Program-made: the position numbers and the translations under genes
The notes under the pieces: model-generated
Databases searched by the model: none
Seen by the model: the letters and a program-made list of their open reading frames with translations, nothing else
What the model was told of the DNA's origin: nothing
Shown: positions 49,583 to 57,319 of the stretch, piece after piece
How positions within the stretch are numbered: the stretch's first letter is position 1
How the letters are laid out: each line of letters opens with the position of its first letter
Origin: Marinithermofilum abyssi
GTDB taxonomy: Bacteria > Bacillota > Bacilli > Thermoactinomycetales > DSM-45169
Assembly (NCBI RefSeq): GCF_014641195.1
Contig: NZ_BMHQ01000002.1
Coordinates: 186,001 to 250,000, forward strand
Reading direction: 5' to 3'
Length of the DNA stretch: 64,000 nt

Positions 49583-49654
49583 CCCGCCGTATATTTCCTG
49601 CCAGGAAGGGCACGCTCAAAGCGAAACCCTATTTTCGAAAGGCGGAGAGTGCCC

Positions 49655-49951
49655 ATGGTTCAAAAAGAATCATCTGCTTCCAACCGACCTCGGGAATCGT
49701 CCAAAAAGCATCTGATCTCTTTTTTCTGGATGATCTTGTTTACCGCTGCCGCTTTTGTGGTCGTCGCCACCGAAGCTTTTTCCGGTCCTGTCACCCTGGC
49801 GATCATCCTGGTTTTGGCTGCGATACAGGCTGTCTTGCAACTCTTTACCTTTATGCACCTGGATCGCAGGAGCCAGCTCCCCATCCTCTTCATGGCCAGC
49901 GGGATCGGATTGGGTGTCATTTTCGCCCTCTCCCTGTGGATTTGGAAGTGA
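49655..49951 (+). CDS. Second orphan cytochrome c oxidase subunit IV family protein
   Basis: A 98-residue three-helix membrane protein with LAAIQAVLQLFTFMHLDRRS, paralogous to the product of 23648-23956. The ATG at 49655 follows AAAGGCGGAGAGTGCCC. No oxidase operon is nearby. Confidence 0.85.
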   Translation: MVQKESSASNRPRESSKKHLISFFWMILFTAAAFVVVATEAFSGPVTLAIILVLAAIQAVLQLFTFMHLDRRSQLPILFMASGIGLGVIFALSLWIWK

Positions 49952-50030
49952 CTTTTGAAAAAAGTTTGCCGCTCTGACACACGTTATCACAGGAAAATAA
50001 AGAGCAGGCATCGAAAAATACCAGTACCAC

Positions 50031-50068
50031 ACGGGGTTTGCAGTTCAAGAGCGAACCCCGTCTCTTCT
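50031..50068 (+). terminator. Terminator after the subunit IV gene
   Basis: ACGGGGTT...AACCCCGT followed by CTCTTCTTTAAAATTTT. Confidence 0.6.
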
Positions 50069-50187
50069 TTAAAATTTTAATTATAAGATTAGTTATAAGG
50101 TTCTATTTCCTATCCCAGGGAATCGGTTGTAAAATATGTACAAAAAGGTGATCTACATCCAAATGAATGGTGAAGGGGTTGACCACA

Positions 50188-51513
50188 TTGGAAATCCATG
50201 AGATCGGGGAAGTGATTCGAAAAATCCGAAAAGAACGAGGTCTTCGCCTTGAAGATCTGGCCGATGAAAATATCTCTCCCGCCACGATCAGCAATATCGA
50301 GCGAGGTGTCCCCCATGTTAATCCGGAGAAAACCCAGTACCTCCTGCAGAAGCTTGACCTGGAAATGGACAAGCTGCCCAGCCTCGTCATGAATGAACAG
50401 CGGGAACTGGAAAATGTCCGGTTTGAACTCTTTGCCCTGGAAACCATGCGCGATATCGACAAACCAGACGAAGCCCTGAAGGGGCTGGAAGAGTTAGACC
50501 TCGACGACAGCCACCCCTATGCCGCCCTCTACTACTATGTCATGGGCAAATGCTACAACAGTAAAAAGGATTGGAAACGGGCCGAACGCTCCCTCTTCAA
50601 TGCCGTCCGCCTCGCCAACCAGCATCCCATCAACGAAAAAAGCAACATCGAAGCGGCAGCCTTCACCGAATTGGGCTTGTGCAGTTACTACCAAAACAAC
50701 CTGGAGCAAGCGCTGAAATACACCGAGAGCGGGATTGCAGCTTTTGTGGAGGATGGAGAGCGAAAGCATTTTATAGACGTTCTGTTGCGAAACAAAGGAA
50801 TTTATCTGGAGCGCTTGGGTCGGCTTGGAGAAGCAATGCAAATAGTACAAGAAGCATGGAGGCGACTTCCTCATATCGAGCAATTAGATGTTGTTTTGGG
50901 TTTATACTGGCTTCGATCTGAGATTCTTCGCCGGACCGGGCTGTTTGACGAGGCAATTCATTATGCAATGGAAGGGCTTGAATTAGGACGGTTTAACTGG
51001 AAGTATGACTCCCTGTTAGATTTATGGACTGTACTGGGCAGTACTTATATGGGTAAAAAAGATTGGGAACGAGCGATTCGAAGCTTTGATATGGCCTTGA
51101 AATTTAAAAACATTATCCCATCAGATCTAAAATTCCCAACGGTATATACACAACTTGGTATTCTATACATGCACCAAAAACGATGGGAGGATGCCAAAAC
51201 CTCTTTAGAAACGGCGATTAAAATAGCAAAAAATTGTAGTGATACCTTTCGCCTCACCCATGCTCTATATATCACAGGTGATTTTTACCGAATCACAAAC
51301 CAGCATCAAGAAGCTATCTCCTTCTATAAAGAAGCATTATCTTTAGCTAAGAAGCATCATTACACAAAAAAAGAGTATCAAGCTTTATTTCGCCTTGCTC
51401 AATGTTGGGAAAACATAGATAAGGAGGAATTTCACCGAACTCTGCAAAATATGTATCTAGTACAGCAACAACTTCAAAGAAAGGAGGAAATCCCTTATGA
51501 AGAAGTGGTTTAA
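50188..51513 (+). CDS. XRE-TPR regulator of the RRNPP type
   Basis: A 441-residue cytoplasmic regulator. Residues 1-60 are an HTH_XRE domain (IGEVIRKIRKERGLRLEDLA, ISPATISNIERGVPHVNPEK). The rest is a superhelix of TPR repeats (ALYYYVMGKCYNSKKDWKRA, TVLGSTYMGKKDWERAIRSF, TQLGILYMHQKRWEDAKTSL). This is the layout of PlcR/NprR/AimR-type receptors of imported peptides. TTG 9 bases after AAGGGG is the likely start. Base composition changes inside the gene: GC-rich up to about 50.75 kb, AT-rich afterwards. The 3' end carries the ribosome binding site of a small secreted-peptide gene. Confidence 0.87.
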   Translation: MEIHEIGEVIRKIRKERGLRLEDLADENISPATISNIERGVPHVNPEKTQYLLQKLDLEMDKLPSLVMNEQRELENVRFELFALETMRDIDKPDEALKGLEELDLDDSHPYAALYYYVMGKCYNSKKDWKRAERSLFNAVRLANQHPINEKSNIEAAAFTELGLCSYYQNNLEQALKYTESGIAAFVEDGERKHFIDVLLRNKGIYLERLGRLGEAMQIVQEAWRRLPHIEQLDVVLGLYWLRSEILRRTGLFDEAIHYAMEGLELGRFNWKYDSLLDLWTVLGSTYMGKKDWERAIRSFDMALKFKNIIPSDLKFPTVYTQLGILYMHQKRWEDAKTSLETAIKIAKNCSDTFRLTHALYITGDFYRITNQHQEAISFYKEALSLAKKHHYTKKEYQALFRLAQCWENIDKEEFHRTLQNMYLVQQQLQRKEEIPYEEVV

Positions 51514-51631
51514 AACAATGTTATTTTCTGCTTTTTTGATTACAGCAGTGGGTTCTTGTTTCGTATTTTCCAATGATGTAGTCCAAGTTAGTAATGAGCA
51601 AGGGAACCTAAGTGAACCTGGAGGAGGTTGA
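51497..51631 (+). CDS. Candidate secreted signalling pro-peptide (Phr/PapR-like)
   Basis: A 44-residue peptide: MKKWFKTMLFSAFLITAVGS is a Lys-led hydrophobic export signal; the rest is CFVFSNDVVQVSNEQGNLSE then PGGG. AAAGGAGG lies inside the regulator gene, 9 bases before the ATG, and the reading frames overlap by 17 bases. The position, size and signal fit cognate peptides of RRNPP regulators, whose active form is cut from the C-terminal part. The VGSC motif might instead allow lipidation. No known peptide sequence is recognised. Confidence 0.72.
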   Translation: MKKWFKTMLFSAFLITAVGSCFVFSNDVVQVSNEQGNLSEPGGG

Positions 51632-51655
51632 ATTTCCAACGAAACATCCTCTATT

Positions 51656-51682
51656 AACCGCAACTATGCGGTTTTTTTTTTG
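51656..51682 (+). terminator. Terminator of the regulator/peptide unit
   Basis: AACCGCaactatGCGGTT followed by eight or more T. Confidence 0.9.
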
Positions 51683-51769
51683 TTCAAAACTAAGTACTAC
51701 TCTATGGTTTTCGGCACTCTGTAAAGTGTTCTCTTCGACCAATTTAATTAACTCTTGACGAGTAAGTCT

Positions 51770-52143
51770 CTTCAAATCAAATTCAGACGAAGGGCCGAGG
51801 TGATCTGGGGGACCGAATACCCTTCGTGAGCCAGCGCTTGCATCAGCTCTCTCGTGCTTACCTTCGGCCCCAATCGGTCTTTTTTCGCAAGATCTCGATC
51901 TGCATCTCCTTTTCACCGAGTAAGACCTTCGCTTCTTTCAGTTCCTGTTCCATCTCCTTTTCACGTTGGGAGGGAGCCGTGCGAAGGGCGGAACGCCCTC
52001 CTTCCAGAAACGCTTCCCGCCACCGGTAATACTGGGTCTGGGCAACCATGCCGACGACAAACCTCGGAAATATTCGCCCCTGGAGTCATCTCTTCCAATA
52101 CGATTTCCATCTTCTTCTCTGCACTCCATTTTCTCCGCCCCAT
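51770..52143 (-). mobile_element. IS3-family transposase OrfA remnant
   Basis: Minus strand, first frame: MGRRKWSAEKKMEIVLEEMT, PGANISEVCRRHG. Next frame: VAQTQYYRWREAFLEGGRSA, then EMEQELKEAKVLLGEKEMQI, EILRKKTDWGRR. Third frame: STRELMQALAHEGYSVPQIT. This is the HTH plus leucine-zipper OrfA of an IS3-type element, broken by two frameshifts and cut off near 51770. No terminal repeats or OrfB were found. Confidence 0.7.
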
Positions 52144-52225
52144 GAAACAGACCCCTTTCATCCCCTTTGTTCTAACTTAACATGTGTCTGGGGTCTCATG
52201 GGGTCAGTATACCTTCCAGTACAAT

Positions 52226-52260
52226 GGTTTCATTTTTTTACCGCAAAGGGTGTTGCTATA
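52226..52260 (-). repeat. Outward-facing repeat, left copy
   Basis: Minus strand TATAGCAACACCCTTTGCGG then TAAAAAAATGAAAC. The stop codon of the 52256-52756 gene is its TAG. A related inverted copy lies at 53194-53230. Confidence 0.5.
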
Positions 52261-52756
52261 CAGAGTGGCCAATTCCACGAATCATTGCCGTACCCCTAGA
52301 TACACACGTATCACTGGTACCATCGTTGAAACCCGTTAGAACGAATCGCAGCCGAGCTTTAACTGCCCCAGAAGGTTTCCGGCGGGGAACGTCGACATAG
52401 GTCAACCAGTCGTTTGCATCAAAGGTATCAAAGTCTTCCTGCCGTTTCACGATATCTTTCCGGATCACTTGTCCGCCACTCCCCAACCATTTGATGTCCA
52501 CGAACCATGGGGCAGTATCACCATTAGTTGGTTCTTCTCGGACTGCAAAACTGAGATGCAGGGCCTCGGTATCGGAGGGTAACTGAACGCGTTGCTTGAG
52601 AACGGCCCTCTCGCCAACAGCCGTGACCGGACCCACTTGTGCGACCTTTTTCCCCTCAAAAGCTTGGTCAGTTGAAGTAAAAACATTGCCCTTGGTTTTC
52701 CACGGATCCAGCGTTGCCCTCTCAAAGGAGCGGTTCTTTAACAAATTGACACCCAT
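52256..52756 (-). CDS. Carbohydrate-binding-like beta-sandwich protein (NTTRR-F1-like)
   Basis: A 166-residue protein starting GVNLLKNRSFERATLDPWKT and containing LPSDTEALHLSFAVREEPTN and KARLRFVLTG. The NLL.N.SFE....PW opening is typical of jelly-roll domains in Bacillales surface or spore proteins (NTTRR-F1 or CBM-like). There is no signal peptide. The ATG at 52756 follows AGGCAGGTGAACAAA. The exact family is uncertain. Confidence 0.65.
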   Translation of the reverse strand: MGVNLLKNRSFERATLDPWKTKGNVFTSTDQAFEGKKVAQVGPVTAVGERAVLKQRVQLPSDTEALHLSFAVREEPTNGDTAPWFVDIKWLGSGGQVIRKDIVKRQEDFDTFDANDWLTYVDVPRRKPSGAVKARLRFVLTGFNDGTSDTCVSRGTAMIRGIGHSV

Positions 52757-52827
52757 TTTGTTCACCTGCCTTTTATATAAAACTATGAAATCACTTATAT
52801 AATTGATAATGGAAATAACACAATTAA

Positions 52828-53010
52828 CGAAAAAAGGCGTTAGTAGGGGTAGAACCAGCATTTGATTACGAAGTAGCACAACAGATAAAGACCCGTGAGG
52901 GTCGGCAGTTTATCTATGTTGAACCTTGGATCCGCTGCCGAGTCCAATACAAAAAAGAGACCCATGCGGGTTATTTACGGGAGCCCGTTTTTCAAGGGTT
53001 CAAGCTATGA
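52828..53010 (+). pseudogene. C-terminal stub of an ATP-dependent DNA ligase
   Basis: Reads VGVEPAFDYEVAQQIKTREG, RQFIYVEPWIRCRVQYKKET, HAGYLREPVFQGFKL, stop. This is the end of the OB-fold domain of Bacillales ATP-dependent (LigD-like) ligases (F.EP...C.V.Y...T..G.LR.PVF..F). About 60 codons remain, with no start and a TAA at the left edge. The adenylation domain is absent. Confidence 0.7.
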
Positions 53011-53011
53011 A

Positions 53012-53040
53012 GCCCACTGATCGATGGGCTTTTAATCGTA
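53012..53040 (+). terminator. Terminator following the ligase stub
   Basis: AAGCCCA-ctgatcga-TGGGCTTTT. A close copy lies at 62776-62806. Confidence 0.75.
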
Positions 53041-53193
53041 TGGGGAGCTGATAGCAAAAAAAAGGCCCATAAAGGCCCAACCCGGAATGAGAGAGTCAAA
53101 ATGACGAGTAGCATAACCTATGACCAAGTTTATTTTATCAAAGCAGTCCGCATTTCCATGGGGATTTGCAAACGATTAACCGAATATTTACCC

Positions 53194-53230
53194 TATAGCA
53201 ACACCCTTTTCTAAAAAAAATTGAAACAGA
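53194..53230 (+). repeat. Outward-facing repeat, right copy
   Basis: TATAGCAACACCCTTTTCTA then AAAAAAATTGAAAC. It matches the left copy at about three quarters of positions by eye. Confidence 0.5.
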
Positions 53231-53377
53231 ACCATAAAGTTGCACGTTTCCCGATAGTAATCCCCCTTTTTCTACTGACCACTCCCTTACGGTGTGGTAT
53301 TTTTTTGCATATTAGGATAAAAAGACACAAAAAAACCTGTCCATTCGAATAATATAATGACACCTCTTTACTACTAG

Positions 53378-53399
53378 CAGCCTCTAGGCTGCCTTTTTT
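53378..53399 (+). terminator. Orphan terminator
   Basis: GCAGCCTCTAGGCTGC followed by CTTTTTTG; no gene upstream on this strand. Confidence 0.7.
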
Positions 53400-53513
53400 G
53401 TGCCATCACTTATCAACCACAAAAATTCCAACATTAAACGGAACATATGTTCTAGAAAAGACGGATAAAAGGGATAAAGTGTGAGAAAAGAGAGGTTTAA
53501 GGAGTTCAACAGC

Positions 53514-53899
53514 ATGCAATATCCACCAGGTTACGATGAGTTTGAAGCTAAAGTGAGACAGTTTAGTGTGCTTGATGTGCTGGAAAAGGTTATTCCCATG
53601 ATCGCAAGCAGCTTGAACAGGTTCCACTAAAATCCCGATCTGTGGTAGCCAAACTATTAGATTACACGTATGACAAGGTGGTAGTAGCACTAAGCGAAAC
53701 ACGAGGGGAAATTTCCCGCTCCGATGGGAAGATTCTTCAGATCGAACAGGAACGAGACAGCCGTGTGGTAACGTTTTTGTTCTGTGGTTATTCATACTCC
53801 AACGCTTTCTTTAACGCACATCTCCGTGCAATGTGTGAAGAAGCCTTTTGGCAGTTCATTACGGATCACCTTCCCATCTACAAAAACCTGAGCCTTTAA
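53514..53899 (+). pseudogene. Hypothetical gene split by a frameshift
   Basis: AAGGAG lies 9 bases before ATG 53514, which begins MQYPPGYDEFEAKVRQFSVL and DVLEKVIP. Near 53597 the frame must shift to continue HDRKQLEQVPLKSRSVVAKL, LDYTYDKVVVALSETRGEIS and on to a stop at 53899. Without the shift, translation stops after about 38 residues. Family not recognised. A sequencing error is possible. Confidence 0.5.
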
Positions 53900-53979
53900 C
53901 CGTACGTATCGTAAACTAGTCGTGTCACAAAAGCTTCTCGGTTTAAACATGATAAACGACCATGTTTTAAGAGGTGTGA

Positions 53980-54126
53980 AAAGGGTTCTTATATCCATAT
54001 TGGTATTGTGTACCGCTACCATATTGGTACTGTTGTTATCCTCCGTACGGTAACCCAGTTCCAGTTCAGCCAGTTCCAGGTCCAGGTCCAGGTACCGAGC
54101 CCCAGTCAGTGGGATTAAGTTACTAG
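53980..54126 (+). pseudogene. Tyr/Trp/Pro-rich coat-like fragment
   Basis: Reads FLYPYWYCVPLPYWYCCYPP, YGNPVPVQPVPGPGPGTEPQ and ends SVGLSY, stop. Two repeats of the LP/YPYWYC type and a PGPGPG tract recall spore-coat-like low-complexity proteins. No start codon is in frame; a TGA precedes directly. It may be a remnant or out-of-frame by one base. Confidence 0.25.
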
Positions 54127-54349
54127 CCAAGGACGGGTACCCTACAAGACCCTCGTGGTCTGCCGTCGCTGTCACGAGGACATCCACGCAGGAAGAGATC
54201 GACGAGTTCCCCGGCAAGTCATCCGAAAATTAGGTTGTCCAACCGTTGATCACAACGTGTGACACTTCCAGCACCAAGATAGTAGGATGAAAGCGCATAC
54301 AAAAGGGTTTTTCTAGATGTTATAATCGTCGGTGAAGGGAGGGAATCAG

Positions 54350-56404
54350 ATGCAGCTTGACAGTCGGAGCACGAAACTATTGAACGAAGTCGTTTCCAAT
54401 CCCGGTTTAAAGAGTGACGATCTTGAGCGCAAGCACGATTTAAATCGACGACAGCTAAAATACAGCTTCGATAAAATCAATGACTGGCTGGATTCAAAAA
54501 ACCTTCCCAAGATCAAGCGAACCAGACAAGGAACGTTTGTGATTCACCCCGTGCTCGTCTCAACGCTCCTTCAAGAGGAGGATGTTCCCGTTCAGGAGAC
54601 CATCCCGTCGGAACAAGAACGGGTCCATATGATTCTCCTCATGCTGCTCTGTTGCGAAGAGGACCTTTCTCTTTTCCACTTCACAAGCGTTTTGGAGTTC
54701 AGCAAGAACACGATCTTGAACGATTTGAAAAAAGCTCAGACTTATTTGGATCCATACGAAATTGAGATTCAGTATTCCAGACGTCACGGCTATTTGCTGG
54801 CCGGCAAAGAATTCTCCATCCGACATGCACTGATTGCCTTGGTCAACCAATGCCTCTCCCTTCCGAACGGAAAGCGCTACCTGGAGAAAGCGACGGCCCT
54901 TGCAAAGGAAGAGATTCACGGGTTTCGTCGCAAAATTGAAGACGTGGAAGTAGAACTCGGCCTTCAATTCACGGATGACCGAATGGAAGCCATGCCCTAC
55001 ATTCTTGCCCTTACCTTGAAGCGGATCCAACAGAAGAAAATCATCGAACCGTTCTCCATTCACTACGATGAACTCTCCGACACAAAAGAGTACCGCGCTA
55101 CCGAGCTCATTCTAAACGACGCGGGAGATATCCCGATTGTTGAACGGCTGTTCATCACGCTTCACCTGCTGACGACGAATGTGTACTCTTCCGAGAATGA
55201 GGCTGAAGACCTCATTCCAAATTTAAGACAAGCTCTCCGTGAAATGCTGGTGTTATTTGAGAAGCGCTCCTGCATCATTCTTAAAGATAAAGAACAGTTG
55301 CTCAATAAGCTCCTGTTGCATACCAAACCGGCCTATTACCGAATGAAGTATCGTTTAACCGATGTCCATGACATTCACCAAACCGTCAGTTCGGAGTTTT
55401 TTGAGCTGCATCGCATCGCCCGACAAGCGATGCAACCTCTGGAAGAGTTCATCGGTGAGCCTATTCCGGAAAATGAGGCGATGTATCTGAGCATGTTGCT
55501 CGGAGGCTGGTTGACGAAACAAGGAGACAGCTTACAAAAAAAGATCAAGGCCGTGGTGGTTTGTCCAAAGGGAGTTTCCATTTCAAGACTCATGCTCAGC
55601 CAATTGAATGAGCTCTTTCCCGAATTCATTTTCTTGGAACCCTTATCGATCCGCGAGTTTCAGACCTACCCCCTTCATTATGACCTTGTTTTCTCTTCGG
55701 TTTATGTCCAAACGGAAAAGCGGCTGTTCATCATCTCCCCCTTGATGGATGAGACGGAAAAACACCGCCTTCGAAAACAAGTGATGACAGAAACCGGTGG
55801 TTTTGTTCCGACGGATATGCAACTGAACCAGCTGCTCAAGATCATTGAAAAGCATGCGTCCGTAGAGGATAAAGATGCGCTGGCCGTAGAGCTTGGTCAG
55901 TTTCTCCGTCAGGAGAATGCTGCGCCCGGAGACGGGCCAACGGAATCTGAAACCCCCAATCTATCGGACTTCTTGCATGAAGGAACGATTCAGAGGGCAC
56001 GGGGCGCAACATCCTGGGATCACGCCGTGCGGATCGCCGCTGAACCGTTGCTTGCAAATCAATGGGTCCTGCCTTCCTATATTGAAGCCATCCTTTCACC
56101 GGAGGAACAGGATCCCTATATCATCATCGGATCGGGGGTCGCCATTCCGCACGCGGATCCGGAGAAAGGGGTCAAACGTGTGGCCATGAGTCTTCTTCAG
56201 TTGGATGAAGGCGTTCCCTACGCCGGGGACCACATGGTCCACACCATCGTCGTGATTGCGGCGCCCGATAAGTACCAGCATTTAAAAGCGCTTCGACAGC
56301 TTGTGAAGTTATCCCAAAATCGTGAAGCGATGCATGCCCTGACAGAAGCAGGCTCCGTCGCAGAGATGGCTTCTCTGATCGAAGCCCATTCAACCGATGA
56401 TTAA
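54350..56404 (+). CDS. PRD-domain transcriptional regulator with PTS EIIB- and EIIA-like domains (MtlR/LicR type)
   Basis: A 684-residue regulator. N-terminal HTH (LNEVVSNPGLKSDDLERKHD), two PTS regulation domains at about 170-400, an EIIB-like domain (IKAVVVCPKGVSISRLMLSQ) and a C-terminal EIIA domain with the His site in IGSGVAIPHADPEKG. Activity is expected to be set by phosphorylation from HPr and the operon's EIIB. ATG 54350 follows AAGGGAGGGAATCAG; a TATAAT lies at 54321. It should activate the downstream PTS operon, whose first gene lies 25 bases away. Confidence 0.91.
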   Translation: MQLDSRSTKLLNEVVSNPGLKSDDLERKHDLNRRQLKYSFDKINDWLDSKNLPKIKRTRQGTFVIHPVLVSTLLQEEDVPVQETIPSEQERVHMILLMLLCCEEDLSLFHFTSVLEFSKNTILNDLKKAQTYLDPYEIEIQYSRRHGYLLAGKEFSIRHALIALVNQCLSLPNGKRYLEKATALAKEEIHGFRRKIEDVEVELGLQFTDDRMEAMPYILALTLKRIQQKKIIEPFSIHYDELSDTKEYRATELILNDAGDIPIVERLFITLHLLTTNVYSSENEAEDLIPNLRQALREMLVLFEKRSCIILKDKEQLLNKLLLHTKPAYYRMKYRLTDVHDIHQTVSSEFFELHRIARQAMQPLEEFIGEPIPENEAMYLSMLLGGWLTKQGDSLQKKIKAVVVCPKGVSISRLMLSQLNELFPEFIFLEPLSIREFQTYPLHYDLVFSSVYVQTEKRLFIISPLMDETEKHRLRKQVMTETGGFVPTDMQLNQLLKIIEKHASVEDKDALAVELGQFLRQENAAPGDGPTESETPNLSDFLHEGTIQRARGATSWDHAVRIAAEPLLANQWVLPSYIEAILSPEEQDPYIIIGSGVAIPHADPEKGVKRVAMSLLQLDEGVPYAGDHMVHTIVVIAAPDKYQHLKALRQLVKLSQNREAMHALTEAGSVAEMASLIEAHSTDD

Positions 56405-56429
56405 AACTTTACGTAAAGAGGTTATGGAC

Positions 56430-56891
56430 ATGAGTACCTTGTATATGGATGAATCACTGATCCTGCAAGATATTCAAGTGGATACAAAAGAAGAGGTCTT
56501 ACAATTGATGGCTTCTACGATGCAGGAACAGGGTGTCGTGAAAGAAAGCTACATTCAAGCGGTCATCGACCGCGAGCATCACTATGCAACGGGACTTCCC
56601 ACCCAAGGGCTCTCCGTCGCGATCCCCCATACGGACAAAGAACATGTGAACAGAAAAAGCTTGAGCGTCGGAGTGCTTACTGAGCCCGTTGACTTTGTCA
56701 TTATGGGAGAGGATGAACAGTCCACGCCCGTCAAACTCGTCTTCATGCTGGCCATGGACGAGAGTCATGCCCAGCTCTCCCTGTTGCAAAAGCTCATGGG
56801 CGTGTTTCAAGACAAAGAGCTTTTAGCTTATCTCGCATCCGAAAGGGATAAAACCAAGATCATCGCCGCGTTGCGGGATGTCCTTGACTAA
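56430..56891 (+). CDS. gatA: PTS galactitol-type EIIA
   Basis: A 153-residue soluble phosphocarrier of the fructose/mannitol/galactitol EIIA class. The phospho-histidine is in GLSVAIPHTDKEHVN. ATG 56430 lies 8 bases after AAAGAGG; in-frame ATG codons at 56397 and 56424 are less well placed. It passes phosphate from HPr to EIIB. Confidence 0.9.
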   Translation: MSTLYMDESLILQDIQVDTKEEVLQLMASTMQEQGVVKESYIQAVIDREHHYATGLPTQGLSVAIPHTDKEHVNRKSLSVGVLTEPVDFVIMGEDEQSTPVKLVFMLAMDESHAQLSLLQKLMGVFQDKELLAYLASERDKTKIIAALRDVLD

Positions 56892-56913
56892 ATGTGAAAG
56901 GTAGTGAAAAAGC

Positions 56914-57195
56914 ATGAAAAAACGCGTTTTAGTGGCATGCGGAACCGGAATCGCGACCTCCACCATTGTCAATGAGGCCATTGAAACCATGTGTAAAGAG
57001 CACCGTATCGATGCGGAAGTTTTGCAAATCAAAGTATCAGACATTCCTGCTTACAAAGATTCCGCCCATTTGCTGGTCACCACGACGATCGTCAAAGAGC
57101 GCTATCCATTCCCGGTGATTAATGCACGCTCGTTCTTGACCGGCGTAGGGGTTGAGGATACCAAGCAAGAGATCTTGGAGGAGCTTCAAAAATAA
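56914..57195 (+). CDS. gatB: PTS galactitol-type EIIB
   Basis: A 93-residue EIIB with the phospho-cysteine Cys9 in LVACGTGIATSTIVNEAIET, typical of galactitol EIIB. A stem-loop separates it from the EIIC gene. ATG follows AAAGGTAGTGAAAAAGC. Confidence 0.93.
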   Translation: MKKRVLVACGTGIATSTIVNEAIETMCKEHRIDAEVLQIKVSDIPAYKDSAHLLVTTTIVKERYPFPVINARSFLTGVGVEDTKQEILEELQK

Positions 57196-57205
57196 GGATT
57201 CACTC

Positions 57206-57260
57206 TCGCGCAACATGGAAGTTTTTTAGACACCGATCTAACGAAGCTTCCTGAGCGCGA
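57206..57260 (+). other. Stem-loop between gatB and gatC
   Basis: TCGCGC..GGAAG pairs with CTTCC...GCGCGA across a 25-base loop. There is no T-tract, so it is more likely an mRNA processing or stability element than a terminator. Confidence 0.45.
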
Positions 57261-57319
57261 TTTTACAATCAAAACATGGAATATCGAGCGCAGCACCTCT
57301 ATACAAAGGAGGCATTATC

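Larger units (their letters stand above)
53041..53513. other. Intergenic stretch with one repeat and one orphan terminator
   Basis: No gene is visible. It holds the second copy of the TATAGCAACACCC repeat (53194-53230) and a terminator GCAGCC-tcta-GGCTGC-CTTTTTT (53378-53399) that follows no recognisable gene. Confidence 0.5.

Noticed and set aside
54000-54120. CRISPR-like or tandem-repeat array
   Set aside because: Repeats are short, codon-phased (YWYC, GPGPG) and too few; they look like low-complexity protein coding.
53792-54217. A 141-codon minus-strand frame
   Set aside because: Low-complexity frame opposite the Tyr/Trp/Pro-rich fragment; no ribosome binding site or family match.
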